Made by a program: the position numbers and the translations under genes
Part shown: positions 17,467 through 26,263 of the stretch, one piece after another
Position numbering within the stretch: position 1 is the first letter of the stretch
How the letters are laid out: each line of letters begins with the position of its first letter
The notes under the pieces: model-generated
What the model was told of the DNA's origin: nothing
The model's input: the letters and a program-made list of their open reading frames with translations, nothing else
Database searches by the model: none
From: Pacificoceanicola sp048553275
GTDB taxonomy: Bacteria; Pseudomonadota; Alphaproteobacteria; Rhodobacterales; Rhodobacteraceae
Length of the DNA: 64,000 nucleotides
Direction: 5' to 3'
Assembly: GCF_048553275.1 (NCBI RefSeq)
Contig: NZ_JBLZMW010000006.1
Location: 1 to 64,000, forward strand

Positions 17467-18492
17467 TCAGTCTTGGGCAACGCGGATGACCCGCTTGCCG
17501 AAATTCTCGCCTTTCAGAAGCCCGATGAAGGCGTCCGGGGCGTTTTCCAAACCGTCGATGATTTCTTCGCGGTATTTGATTTTGCCTGCGTCGATCCAGT
17601 CCGACATTTCCTTGGCGAACTCGGGGTAGAGATGTCCGAAATCGTCAAAAATGATGAATCCCTGAACCTTGACCCGCTTGCGCAGGATCTGACCCATCAG
17701 CCAGTTCATGCGGTCGGGGCCGCCGGGCAATTCCGTTGCGTTGTACTGCGAGACAAGACCGCAGACGGGCATCCGTGCGTTGGCGTTCAGCAGCGGGATC
17801 ACCGCATCAAGCACCTTGCCGCCCACGTTTTCGAAATAGACATCAATCCCGTCCGGGCTCGCCGCGGCCAGTTGCTCGGCGAAGTCGTCCGCCCTGTGAT
17901 CGATGCAGGCGTCAAAGCCCAACTCACGCATTGCATAGTCGCATTTGTCCGCTCCGCCGGCGACACCGACCACACGGCAGCCGAGCAGCTTGCCGATCTG
18001 GCCAACGGTCGCGCCAACCGGGCCGGTTGCGGCGGCCACCACGATGGTCTCGCCGGGCTTCGGTGCGCCGATCCGTGTCAGGCCAGCCCACGCCGTGAAG
18101 CCGGGCATGCCGAGAACGCCGAGTGCCCAGGACGGATGCTCCGGAGATTTGCCGAGGTTCGTCACACCCGCGCCGTCCGAGACCGCGTAGTCCTGCCACC
18201 CATTGAAGCTGAGCACGTAATCGCCAACAGCAAAGCCCTCGATATCGGACGTGACGACCTTTGCGACCGTGCCGCCGACCATCACATCGCCGATCTCAAC
18301 GGGGGCTGCGTAGGACGGCGCATCGCTCATCCGGCCGCGCATGTAGGGATCAAGTGACAGGAAGGTCGTGCGAAGCAGCATTTGCCCCGCACCGGCGCTT
18401 GGAATGGACGTTTCGGTCAGGGCCAATGTGTCTTTTGTCGGCTCGCCTTTGGGCCGTTCGGCGAGTACGAGTTGTCGGTTGGTCTGTGTCAT
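17467..18492 (-). CDS. Zinc-free MDR NADP-dependent oxidoreductase (CurA-like)
   Basis: A 341-residue medium-chain dehydrogenase/reductase of the leukotriene-B4 12-hydroxydehydrogenase/CurA group. It has LRTTFLSLDPYMRGRM near the N-terminus and the nucleotide-binding motif AAATGPVGATVGQIGKLLG. YFENVGGKVLD follows, and no zinc-ligand cysteines are visible. Such enzymes reduce the double bond of reactive enones and quinone-like electrophiles with NADPH. A palindromic operator lies 80 bases upstream and the TetR gene precedes it, fitting an electrophile-induced detox operon with the DJ-1-like gene downstream. Confidence 0.9.
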   Translation of the reverse strand: MTQTNRQLVLAERPKGEPTKDTLALTETSIPSAGAGQMLLRTTFLSLDPYMRGRMSDAPSYAAPVEIGDVMVGGTVAKVVTSDIEGFAVGDYVLSFNGWQDYAVSDGAGVTNLGKSPEHPSWALGVLGMPGFTAWAGLTRIGAPKPGETIVVAAATGPVGATVGQIGKLLGCRVVGVAGGADKCDYAMRELGFDACIDHRADDFAEQLAAASPDGIDVYFENVGGKVLDAVIPLLNANARMPVCGLVSQYNATELPGGPDRMNWLMGQILRKRVKVQGFIIFDDFGHLYPEFAKEMSDWIDAGKIKYREEIIDGLENAPDAFIGLLKGENFGKRVIRVAQD

Positions 18493-18571
18493 GGTCTTTC
18501 TCTTCTTTGGGGCGGCATGCGGTATGCGCCGCGCTGTTGCGGTTATTGTCTTTTTGCGTCAACGGTGAAAA

Positions 18572-18586
18572 TAGACCGGTCGTCTA
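18572..18586. promoter_or_regulatory. NemR-like TetR operator upstream of the MDR gene
   Basis: TAGACCGGTCGTCTA, an inverted repeat with arms TAGAC/GTCTA around CGGTC. The same 15-base core recurs at 19248-19262 in front of the tetR gene. It closely resembles the TAGACC-N4-GGTCTA box known for E. coli NemR. It lies between the tetR stop and the MDR start, so it should control the reductase promoter. Confidence 0.75.
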
Positions 18587-18636
18587 AAAATCACCCGTGA
18601 CGATGGATCAGGCGTTCGCCTTTATGTCTTAGGAGG

Positions 18637-19227
18637 TTACGGGGCGGGTATCGCCGTTCTGGTGGCTTTCATGGCCGCTTTCAGCGGGGCGGCATCGTGC
18701 GAGAGACCGGCAATCAGGCTGGCCCCCAGCCATTGGTGGTAAATCGATTGAGCGAGGCCGTGCGGATCGTCCAGGGGCGCGATCGAACCGTCAGCGAGGC
18801 CCTCTTCGAGGGTCTCCGTCAGGCTCGCAATAATGGTGCTCACACCGTCTTGCAAAATCCGGCTCATGTCCGGGGACAAGTCGGCGACTTCTGCGGACAA
18901 TTTCACGACCAGACAGCGTTCCTTCAGGGACGGGCTGGTTTGTTTTACAAGCCAGCCTTCAAAATACCCCAAGAACTTGTCGCGTCCTGTCCGTTCCGAA
19001 CTCCCAAGCGTGCTGGCCAGGGTCTCGCGATATTGCTCGACAAAGTCTTCGAGCAGCGCACAGCCGTAGGCTTCTTTCGATTTGAAGTAATGATAGAACG
19101 ACCCTTTGGGGACGTCCGCAGCCTTGAGCAGCTCGTTCAACCCCACGCCGGAATAGCCCTGCCGTGCGGTCAGGCTTCGTCCAACTTCCAGAATATGGGT
19201 ACGGGTGTCTTTAACTTGTGCGGTCAT
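18637..19227 (-). CDS. NemR-like TetR family repressor
   Basis: A 196-residue TetR regulator. The HTH is SGVGLNELLKAADVPKGSFY, continuing HYFKSKEAYG, nearly the NemR/AcuR consensus. The ligand domain has ERCLVVKLSAEVADLSPDM. C105 sits where E. coli NemR has its redox-sensing Cys106. The partner Lys175 of E. coli NemR appears replaced by Gly in LGASLIAGLS (comparison from memory). It should repress itself and the MDR/DJ-1 pair and be released by electrophiles or hypochlorous acid. It has its own operator at 19244-19266. Confidence 0.88.
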   Translation of the reverse strand: MTAQVKDTRTHILEVGRSLTARQGYSGVGLNELLKAADVPKGSFYHYFKSKEAYGCALLEDFVEQYRETLASTLGSSERTGRDKFLGYFEGWLVKQTSPSLKERCLVVKLSAEVADLSPDMSRILQDGVSTIIASLTETLEEGLADGSIAPLDDPHGLAQSIYHQWLGASLIAGLSHDAAPLKAAMKATRTAIPAP

Positions 19228-19243
19228 GAGATCTATCTAGTAT

Positions 19244-19266
19244 CGACTAGACCGGTCGTCTAGTCG
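19244..19266. promoter_or_regulatory. NemR-like operator of the tetR gene
   Basis: An inverted repeat with 9-base arms CGACTAGAC and GTCTAGTCG around CGGTC, 17 bases upstream of the tetR start codon. Its centre (19248-19262) is identical to the operator at 18572-18586, which indicates autoregulation. It also sits in the 64-base space after bchO, so it marks the edge between the detox module and the photosynthesis cluster. Confidence 0.8.
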
Positions 19267-19291
19267 CGGCGAAAGAATTTTTCTGATCCTC

Positions 19292-20158
19292 TCAAAGGCC
19301 GCGCCGACCCCCTGTCCAGTCGAGGATGCAGCGCAGCACGCGATCCGGGTCCTCCTCATGAGCCAGATGCCCAAGGTCTGAAAGCGTCACGACCTCGGCC
19401 GTGCGCAACCGGCGTGAGGCTCCGGCCGAGACGGCGGGCTGCACGGCGCTGTCCTTTTCTCCGGTCAACAACAGGCAGGGCGCGGGGATGTCAGTCAGCC
19501 GGTCAAGCAACGCGTCCACGCTCCATTGCGCCATCATCTTGAGCGCGCCATCGACATGGTCGCGGTTCGAGATCAGGCGGGCGTAAAACCCGAGGCCGTG
19601 CTCATCAAGCTGTGATCCGGTGCTTTCGATCAAGCGGCGGGCCCGCGCCATTGGATCGCTGCCCGAGCTGAAGGCAAGGGCGGTCAGGGGCGTCAAAGCC
19701 AGCACTTTCGCAAGCACGGGAAAGAGCCAGCCGGCGATGCCGTCGAAACGGCCGAGAGCGGCGTTGATGCCGATGACTTTCGGCGCATCGGGCAGGATCA
19801 AGGAGAGATTGAGGGCAATCGCCGCCCCGGCGGAATGGCCGATGATCAGGGCGGGTGCCCAGCCCTGATCGGCGCACAGCGTGCCGATGTCGGCGCTCAT
19901 CTTCTCCAGGCCGCAGCGATTGCGGGCACCAAGGCGGCTGAATCCCTGTCCCGGCAGATCGAGCGCCACAACATGGAAATGGTCCGCAAGACTCGGGATA
20001 AGATCCCGCCACGAGTGCGTTGAGGCACCGGCGCCGTGCAGCAGCAGCACGGTTGGGCCGGAGCCGGTTTCCTGAACATGCCATTGATGCGGGCGACAGA
20101 GTACACGACGAGACAGCGCCGCGTGTGGCCAGGACGGGAGATCGCGGGTCCAATCCAT
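19292..20158 (-). CDS. bchO: BchO, alpha/beta-hydrolase linked to Mg chelatase
   Basis: A 288-residue alpha/beta-hydrolase. It has the oxyanion motif LLLHGAGASTHSWRD and a nucleophile elbow GHSAG with S109. A catalytic His is likely in LGHLAHEEDP near the C-terminus. BchO is always found with bchI and bchD and is thought to assist magnesium insertion into protoporphyrin IX; its exact reaction is not established. It is the last gene of the crtA-bchI-bchD-bchO run, 7 bases after bchD. Confidence 0.93.
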   Translation of the reverse strand: MDWTRDLPSWPHAALSRRVLCRPHQWHVQETGSGPTVLLLHGAGASTHSWRDLIPSLADHFHVVALDLPGQGFSRLGARNRCGLEKMSADIGTLCADQGWAPALIIGHSAGAAIALNLSLILPDAPKVIGINAALGRFDGIAGWLFPVLAKVLALTPLTALAFSSGSDPMARARRLIESTGSQLDEHGLGFYARLISNRDHVDGALKMMAQWSVDALLDRLTDIPAPCLLLTGEKDSAVQPAVSAGASRRLRTAEVVTLSDLGHLAHEEDPDRVLRCILDWTGGRRGL

Positions 20159-20165
20159 GGCACAG

Positions 20166-21851
20166 CTAGCGCGTCAGGGCGGCATCTGCCACCGCAGAAA
20201 TGCGCTGGGCATCGGCGCGCGGCAGGGGCAGGTAGTGGCCGCCCAGGTGGGACGCGAGGTCCGCACTGTCCGCTCCGGGGCGGATGGAGGTGTCGATAAC
20301 GACTGTCGGCATCGCAAGGCCACGCAAGAGCCGCGCCATGGCCTGCGCGTCGCTCTTCGCCTGACCGCGACCGGGGGTGCCGTCGAGGGCGATATTGCCG
20401 CGCCCGTCGGTCAGCACCGCAAGACTGGGGCTAAGCCCCGAACGTCCGCTTGTCACGGCAAGCTCAAAGGCGGCCTTCAAACCGGTGGCGAGCGGGGTTC
20501 CGCCGCCGCCGGGCAGCGCGGAGAGCCGCCGCTTGGCCTGAACCAGTGACCGCGTCGGCGGCAGAAGAACCTCGGCGCCGCTGCCGCGAAAGGCGACCAA
20601 CGCGACCTGATCGCGCTTGGCGTAGGCCTGCCCAAGCAACAGCTCGATTGCGCCTTTTGCCTCGGCCATGCGCGCCATCGCCGCCGACCCCGATGCATCC
20701 ACGGCGAAGATAAGCAGGCGGTCCGAATGATCATCGAACCGGCGCAGGCGGATATCGGAGGGATGAATGATCAGCTGCGGACCGTCGGGCCGGGATTTGC
20801 GGCGCATGGGTTGCCAGGGGGCGGCGGCGCGCAGCGTGGCGACCACATCGATCCGTGCGCGATCATTGAGCCGGCCCGGACGCGAGGGCAGGGGGCGGCC
20901 CCGGCGGTTTCCGGTCTTTTTCGCACCTGCGCCGCTGCCTTGCGCGCCTGTACTTCGGCTGCGCCCGCTTTTCAGGCGCAGCAAAAGATCGGCGGGCAGG
21001 CAGGCCGCGAGCGCCTCTACCAATATCTCATCCGGCAGCTTGTCCTCGGCCGGATCGGTGTCGGTCTTGGCGCCATCCGAGGGGTCCGGCTCCGGCGCGT
21101 CAGGTGGCGGCGGGGGATCTTCTGTCTCTGGCATTTGTGTCGCGCGGGAGGCAAAGACCAGTTCGGCCGCCTCGCGCAAATGGGCGTCGGTTGTCGCGGT
21201 GTGACCGTCAAGCGCGGCGAGCGCGCGGGCGCAGCGCAGGGCCAGAAGCGGAGCGCGCTGGCTGTCGATTCCGAAACGTGCCGCCAGAACCACCAGTTGG
21301 TCACAGTGCTCCGCAGCACATGCCACCGAGGGCAAACTCTGCCGCGCCCTGTCGAGATCGGCGGGCGCGGGCAGGCGCAGGGTCGCATCTGCGGCGCGGA
21401 TCAAGGAAAGGTCAGCGAAAAAGGCGAGCCGATCCGCCAACCCCAGAGGGGCGGCTTCGCCGTCGTCGGCCCCCTCGTCCAGCAAGATCAGCATATGGCC
21501 GGAGCCCGTGTCCAGAAGCTGCGCGAGGCGCGCGGAGAGGCTCGGTGGTGTGCGCTCGGCCATCGGCAGGATGAGGGCGCAGGGCCGCTCCGACAGTCCG
21601 GCGTCACGGATCAAATGTCCGGCGGACAAGGATGAGGCGACGTTCAGCCCCCCGAACAGCTGCGTGTCATCCACGCCGGGGTGAATACGGTGCTGCGGCA
21701 GAGGCAGGCGCTCCAGAGCGGTTTCAAAGCCTTGTCGCACGGGGCCGGGGCGGGCGCGCAGAACCATGCCGCCGAGCCGGGCCGGATCGACCATCAAGGC
21801 CGACAAGGCGCGCAGGGCGCGGGTCCAGTCCGACGGGGCCTCCGAGGTCAT
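20166..21851 (-). CDS. bchD: Magnesium chelatase subunit D
   Basis: A 561-residue AAA+/VWA subunit that forms the hexameric motor of Mg chelatase with BchI. The N-terminal AAA-like part lacks a working Walker A. A proline- and acid-rich linker follows (EDPPPPPDAPEPDPSD, near residue 245). The C-terminal von Willebrand A domain has the metal-ion site FAVDASGSAAM and later LPGGGGTPLATGLK. It starts inside the bchI stop (ATGA overlap). It acts with BchH and BchI at the branch from haem to bacteriochlorophyll. Confidence 0.96.
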   Translation of the reverse strand: MTSEAPSDWTRALRALSALMVDPARLGGMVLRARPGPVRQGFETALERLPLPQHRIHPGVDDTQLFGGLNVASSLSAGHLIRDAGLSERPCALILPMAERTPPSLSARLAQLLDTGSGHMLILLDEGADDGEAAPLGLADRLAFFADLSLIRAADATLRLPAPADLDRARQSLPSVACAAEHCDQLVVLAARFGIDSQRAPLLALRCARALAALDGHTATTDAHLREAAELVFASRATQMPETEDPPPPPDAPEPDPSDGAKTDTDPAEDKLPDEILVEALAACLPADLLLRLKSGRSRSTGAQGSGAGAKKTGNRRGRPLPSRPGRLNDRARIDVVATLRAAAPWQPMRRKSRPDGPQLIIHPSDIRLRRFDDHSDRLLIFAVDASGSAAMARMAEAKGAIELLLGQAYAKRDQVALVAFRGSGAEVLLPPTRSLVQAKRRLSALPGGGGTPLATGLKAAFELAVTSGRSGLSPSLAVLTDGRGNIALDGTPGRGQAKSDAQAMARLLRGLAMPTVVIDTSIRPGADSADLASHLGGHYLPLPRADAQRISAVADAALTR

Positions 21852-22852
21852 GGCAGGGTTTCAGCGATCACGCGGGCGACGCGCGCAAAGGAGCCCGCTT
21901 CGTCCAGAGGATCGCGCCGCAGGCGATGGCTGAGCGCCAGGGGCGCAACGTCGCGCAGATGGTCGCGGGTGATCCGTTTGCCTCCCTGTTCGGCCGCAAG
22001 TGCGCGGGCGGCGCGCAGCAAAGTCAGCTCGCCACGCAATCCGTCGGCGCCAAGCGCAATGCTGAGCCGGGCGCAATCGTGCAAAATCTCGTCCGGAGTG
22101 TCGATGTCTGGCAGGGCGGCACGGGCCGCGAGGATGGTGCCCCGCAGCTTGGCATCCTCGGCCTGCCATTTGGTCATGAAGGCTGCCGTGTCACGTTCAT
22201 AGGCATCGCGCCGACGGATCACCTCGACCCGATCTTCGATGGTGTCAGGCGAGCGAACCTCGACCGACAGGCCAAACCGATCCAGAAGCTGCGGGCGCAG
22301 TTCGCCTTCTTCGGGGTTGCCTGAACCCACCAGCACAAAGCGCGCGGCGTGCCGGATCGACAAACCCTCCCGCTCAACCGTATTGATCCCGGATTGGGCC
22401 ACGTCCAGCAACAGGTCCACGATGTGATCCTCCAGCAGGTTCACCTCATCGATGTAAAGGTAGCCGCGATTGGCGCGGGCAAGCAGGCCCGGTTCAAACG
22501 ATTTTTCACCCCGCGTCAGCGCGCGTTCGATATCCAGCGCTCCGGTCACGCGGTCTTCGGTCACGCCAAGGGGCAGGTCGATCACGGGGGTTGGCCGCTG
22601 GATCAGGGCTCGGTCGGTGACATTGGCCCACTCCGGGCAGGCCTCGGGCGTTTCCGAATTTACCGGGCAGCCCGCAACAACGGTGATCGGCGGCAAAAGT
22701 GCTGCAAGGGCGCGCACGGCGGTCGATTTGCCGGTGCCCCTGTCGCCAAAGACCAGAACGCCGCCAAGCCCGGGGTCAATGGCCGTCAGGACCATCGCGC
22801 GTTTCATCTGTTGCTGGCCGACAATGGCCGAGAATGGGAAGGGGCTGGTCAT
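21848..22852 (-). CDS. bchI: Magnesium chelatase ATPase subunit I
   Basis: A 334-residue AAA+ ATPase that powers Mg2+ insertion into protoporphyrin IX. It starts MTSPFPFSAIVGQQQMKRAM. Walker A is FGDRGTGKSTAVRAL (about 35-49) and Walker B is LYIDEVNLL. The frame is open far upstream, but that part is the shadow of crtA. The ATG at 22852 overlaps the crtA stop (ATGA) and gives the standard N-terminus. It also overlaps bchD, so the three genes are translationally coupled. Confidence 0.97.
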   Translation of the reverse strand: MTSPFPFSAIVGQQQMKRAMVLTAIDPGLGGVLVFGDRGTGKSTAVRALAALLPPITVVAGCPVNSETPEACPEWANVTDRALIQRPTPVIDLPLGVTEDRVTGALDIERALTRGEKSFEPGLLARANRGYLYIDEVNLLEDHIVDLLLDVAQSGINTVEREGLSIRHAARFVLVGSGNPEEGELRPQLLDRFGLSVEVRSPDTIEDRVEVIRRRDAYERDTAAFMTKWQAEDAKLRGTILAARAALPDIDTPDEILHDCARLSIALGADGLRGELTLLRAARALAAEQGGKRITRDHLRDVAPLALSHRLRRDPLDEAGSFARVARVIAETLP

Positions 22853-23601
22853 GTCTTTGTTCCAAGGCGTCTGAGTGGGGTTTGGCCCTGCCATGTCCCG
22901 CTGTCGCCAAGAACGCGGAAACGGGCATAGAGCTCTTCGCGAAACCAATGGCCTTCGCGCACGGCGCGGATGGCGCGGGCGTGGGGACCGTCGACGCGGG
23001 CGAATTGCGCCATGGAGGCGGCATCCGGCCAAATCGAAAAGGTGATCTGGTGTAGCAGGGGCACCTCGCCAATGCCGATTTTGAAAAGCGCGTTGGTGTC
23101 CTGCCCGATCATGGCGCTGATGTCCGGCACCCGCCTCCAGAAGCGCAGCAACCGGGAGGGTCGCAAGGTCGCGCGGGTGAGGGCGGCAATCGGTCCTTTG
23201 CTGCGTTCGGGATCGACGGCGAACGGCGTTTGACCCGCCCATGCCCCCCGCGCGGACGTGGGACTGAGGAACAAGGTCCAGCTTTCCGTGGCGCGGGCTT
23301 TGTAGCGGCGAAAGATCGGCGCGGAGGCCGTTTGCCGCTGCGCGGTTTCGAGATCGGACCATGTGGCGATGATTGCATAGACGCCGGTGTTCGGGATCGG
23401 GGTAAACCCTTCGCCAGTGCCCGAGCCACAGAGTTTCCAGAATCCGATGCCGGGCGTGCGCCTCATGGCGGGCCTGGCAAGACCCATCATCGCAAAGGCC
23501 CACAGCCGCGCGGCGCCGCGCGGGAATTGGTAGAAACTGAGGCTGACAACTTGGATGGACTCTCTCCCCCTCGGTGCGAGGCTGTCCAGGAAGCCTGACA
23601 T
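22849..23601 (-). CDS. crtA: Spheroidene monooxygenase CrtA
   Basis: A 250-residue haem-dependent carotenoid 2-ketolase that turns spheroidene into spheroidenone when oxygen is present. Its signature segments are VVSLSFYQFPRGAARLWAF, MRRTPGIGFWKLCGSGTGEG and FSIWPDAASMAQFA. It leads the crtA-bchI-bchD-bchO transcript and is divergent from crtI, with an exact PpsR box between them. The gene order matches Rhodobacter. Its presence supports spheroidenone as the final carotenoid. Confidence 0.95.
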   Translation of the reverse strand: MSGFLDSLAPRGRESIQVVSLSFYQFPRGAARLWAFAMMGLARPAMRRTPGIGFWKLCGSGTGEGFTPIPNTGVYAIIATWSDLETAQRQTASAPIFRRYKARATESWTLFLSPTSARGAWAGQTPFAVDPERSKGPIAALTRATLRPSRLLRFWRRVPDISAMIGQDTNALFKIGIGEVPLLHQITFSIWPDAASMAQFARVDGPHARAIRAVREGHWFREELYARFRVLGDSGTWQGQTPLRRLGTKT

Positions 23602-23636
23602 GTTCGGGCTGTTTGGAAAAGGGGAGAATGCGCGAT

Positions 23637-23654
23637 TGTCAATTAAACCTTACA
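23637..23654. promoter_or_regulatory. PpsR box between crtA and crtI
   Basis: TGTCAATTAAACCTTACA fits the PpsR/CrtJ palindrome TGT-N12-ACA exactly. It lies in the 69 bases between the divergent crtA and crtI starts, so one site can repress both. Read leftward it includes TTGACA, a plausible -35 element for crtA. No second exact copy was found at this promoter. Confidence 0.8.
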
Positions 23655-23670
23655 GGTGTACGGTTTTGAA

Positions 23671-25224
23671 ATGTTGACAGTTGTAGATCCTGATCAGAAG
23701 GCCCGCGCATTTCAAGTGCCGCAGCCGCATGCCGTGGTAATCGGCGCCGGGCTGGGCGGTTTGGCCTCGGCGATGCGGCTTGGCGCCAAGGGCTATCGCG
23801 TGACGGTTCTGGACCGGCTCGATGGCCCCGGCGGACGGGGTTCGGCCATTCGTCAGGGCGGTCACCGCTTTGATCTGGGGCCGACGATCGTCACTGTCCC
23901 GCAGGTCTTTCAGGATCTCTGGGCCGCCTGCGGGCTGCGCTTCGAGGATGATGTCGATTTGCGGCCTCTGGACCCCTATTACGAAATTCGCTGGCCAGAC
24001 GGCAGCCATTTCACCGTGCGGCAGGACCACGAGGCAATGCGCGCCGAGGTCATGCGTCTCGCGCCGAACGATATCAAGGGCTACGAGAAGTTTCTAAAGG
24101 ACAGCGAGACGCGCTATCGCGTCGGCTTTGAGGATCTTGGGCGGCGGCCGATGCATCGCTTGGCCGACCTGATCAAGGTGCTGCCGACCTTCGCCCGCCT
24201 ACGGGCGGACCGCTCGATCCATGACCATGCGGCGGGGTGCGTCAAGGATGAACGGCTGCGCATGGCGCTGTCCTTTCACCCGCTGTTCATCGGCGGCGAT
24301 CCGTTCCACGTCACGTCGATCTATGCGCTGGTGAGCCATCTCGAAAAGGCCTTCGGTGTGCACTACGCCATGGGCGGTGTCGAAGCGATTGCCAAGGCGA
24401 TGGCAGGGGTCATCGCCGCTCAGGGCGGGCTGATCCGGCAAAAGGCGCAGGTGGATGAGATTCGTATCCAGAACGGCCGCGCCCGGGGCGTAACCCTGAC
24501 CAGTGGCGAGATGATCGAGGCGGATGTAACCGTGTCGAATGCCGACGCGGGTCACACCTACGACCACCTGTTGCGCAAGCACAAAAGACGCCGCTGGACC
24601 GCGCCCCGGCTCAAACGCACGCGGTGGTCCATGGGGCTGTTCGTCTGGTACTTCGGCACCAAGGGAACGCGCGGCATGTGGCCGGATGTCGGCCATCACA
24701 CGATTCTGAACGGGCCGCGCTACAAGGGGTTGCTGGAGGATATTTTTCTGAATGGAAAGCTTTCGGACGACATGAGCCTCTACATCCACCGCCCCACGGT
24801 GACGGACCCAAGCGCCGCGCCCGATGGCGATGACACTTTCTATGCCCTCAGCCCGGTGCCGCATCTGGGCCATGATGCCCCGGTGGACTGGAACGCGATG
24901 GCAGAGACCTATCGCCAAAAGGTGCAGGATGTGTTGGAGCGCGATGTTTTGCCCGGGCTGGGCAAGACCCTGACCGAGCAGCTGGTATTCACCCCGGAGA
25001 CCTTCCGGGACAGATACCTCAGCCCTCACGGCGCCGGGTTCTCTATCGAGCCGCGCATCCTGCAAAGCGCCTTCTTCCGCCCGCACAACGTCAGCGAAGA
25101 GGCGAAGGGGCTGTATCTTGTCGGGGCGGGCACGCATCCGGGTGCGGGGCTTCCAGGCGTGATCGGCAGCGCGGAAGTCCTGGACCAACTTATCCCTGAT
25201 GCTGAAACGGTAGGACAGGCATGA
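23671..25224 (+). CDS. crtI: Phytoene desaturase CrtI
   Basis: A 517-residue FAD enzyme that desaturates phytoene (to neurosporene in this pathway). The dinucleotide-binding motif is AVVIGAGLGGLASAMRLGAK. It also has GPGGRGSAIRQGGHRFDLGP and the C-terminal carotenoid oxidoreductase signature LVGAGTHPGAGLPGVIGSAE. A GTG at 23656 could also start the frame, but it almost touches the PpsR box. The ATG at 23671 is preferred, although even this leaves a very short leader. The end overlaps crtB (ATGA). Confidence 0.95.
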   Translation: MLTVVDPDQKARAFQVPQPHAVVIGAGLGGLASAMRLGAKGYRVTVLDRLDGPGGRGSAIRQGGHRFDLGPTIVTVPQVFQDLWAACGLRFEDDVDLRPLDPYYEIRWPDGSHFTVRQDHEAMRAEVMRLAPNDIKGYEKFLKDSETRYRVGFEDLGRRPMHRLADLIKVLPTFARLRADRSIHDHAAGCVKDERLRMALSFHPLFIGGDPFHVTSIYALVSHLEKAFGVHYAMGGVEAIAKAMAGVIAAQGGLIRQKAQVDEIRIQNGRARGVTLTSGEMIEADVTVSNADAGHTYDHLLRKHKRRRWTAPRLKRTRWSMGLFVWYFGTKGTRGMWPDVGHHTILNGPRYKGLLEDIFLNGKLSDDMSLYIHRPTVTDPSAAPDGDDTFYALSPVPHLGHDAPVDWNAMAETYRQKVQDVLERDVLPGLGKTLTEQLVFTPETFRDRYLSPHGAGFSIEPRILQSAFFRPHNVSEEAKGLYLVGAGTHPGAGLPGVIGSAEVLDQLIPDAETVGQA

Positions 25225-26258
25225 TCGCGCCAAAGGATTTGGACCATTGCGTTGAGGCGATCCGGCATGGATCGCGGTCGTTTCACGCCGCCTCAAAGCT
25301 ACTCCCGGCGCGGGTGCGCGATCCGGCTCTGGCGCTCTATGCCTTTTGCCGCCTTGCCGATGATGAGGTGGACCTGCAGGCGGCCAAGGCCGATGCGGTC
25401 CTGCGCCTGCATGACCGCCTGGACCGGGCCTATGCAGGACGCCCTGCGAATGCACCTGCGGATCGGGCCTTTGCCGCGATCATCGACGATTTCGACATGC
25501 CGCGCGCCTTGCCCGAAGCCCTGCTGGAAGGGCTGGCCTGGGATGCGATGGAGCGCCGTTACGATGATCTGTCCGGCCTGCGCGCCTACAGCGCCCGGGT
25601 CGCCTCTGCCGTTGGCGCGATGATGTGCGTCCTCATGCGGGTGCGGGACAAGGATGCCCTGGCGCGCGCCTGCGATCTGGGCGTGGCCATGCAGCTCACC
25701 AATATAGCCCGGGACGTGGGGGAGGACGCCCGCGAAGGGCGGCTTTATCTGCCACTGGACTGGCTGACCGAGGTCGGTATCGACCCCGGGGCCTTCTTGC
25801 GCAAGCCGACCATGTCGCCCGATTTGCGGGTCGTCGTTCGCCGTCTGCTGCGCGAGGCACAGGCACTCTACAACCGCTCGGAGGCGGGGATCGCGGCGCT
25901 GCCGGTTGATGCGCGCCCCGGCATATTCGCCGCGCGGTTCATTTATGCCGGGATCGGGCGTGAAGTGGCGCGGACCGGGTATAATCCCATCGATCATCGC
26001 GCCCGGACGGGGCAGGGGCAAAAGCTGGCCTGGCTTGCGCTTTCGGTGGTTCGGGCCGGGGCCACGGCCGTAATGCCGAAATCGGCGGTCATTCACGCGC
26101 GGCCCGTGCCGGAAACGCTGTTCTTGATCGAGGCCACCGCCCGCCAGAAAAAGAGCCATGATTGGAGCGACGCACTGCACGCCACCCTGATCACGCTCAA
26201 AGCCCGCGAAGAAGAGCGCCGCGCGGCATTGATGTCGCCGATGCAGGGGCTTAGGTAG
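25221..26258 (+). CDS. crtB: Phytoene synthase CrtB
   Basis: A 345-residue prenyl synthase that joins two geranylgeranyl diphosphates into phytoene. Two Asp-rich metal sites are seen: FCRLADDEVD in place of the common DELVD, and NIARDVGEDAREGRLYLP. The start codon sits inside the crtI stop, so the two are coupled, as in Rhodobacter crtIB. tspO follows five bases after the stop. Confidence 0.96.
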   Translation: MIAPKDLDHCVEAIRHGSRSFHAASKLLPARVRDPALALYAFCRLADDEVDLQAAKADAVLRLHDRLDRAYAGRPANAPADRAFAAIIDDFDMPRALPEALLEGLAWDAMERRYDDLSGLRAYSARVASAVGAMMCVLMRVRDKDALARACDLGVAMQLTNIARDVGEDAREGRLYLPLDWLTEVGIDPGAFLRKPTMSPDLRVVVRRLLREAQALYNRSEAGIAALPVDARPGIFAARFIYAGIGREVARTGYNPIDHRARTGQGQKLAWLALSVVRAGATAVMPKSAVIHARPVPETLFLIEATARQKKSHDWSDALHATLITLKAREEERRAALMSPMQGLR

Positions 26259-26263
26259 CGCAC

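Noticed and set aside
22853..23503. N-terminal extension of bchI (217 codons)
   Set aside because: This part is the out-of-frame shadow of crtA; BchI homology starts at the ATG at 22852.
24199..25455. 418-codon minus-strand ORF opposite crtI
   Set aside because: It overlaps crtI and crtB fully and shows no motif; an antisense shadow.
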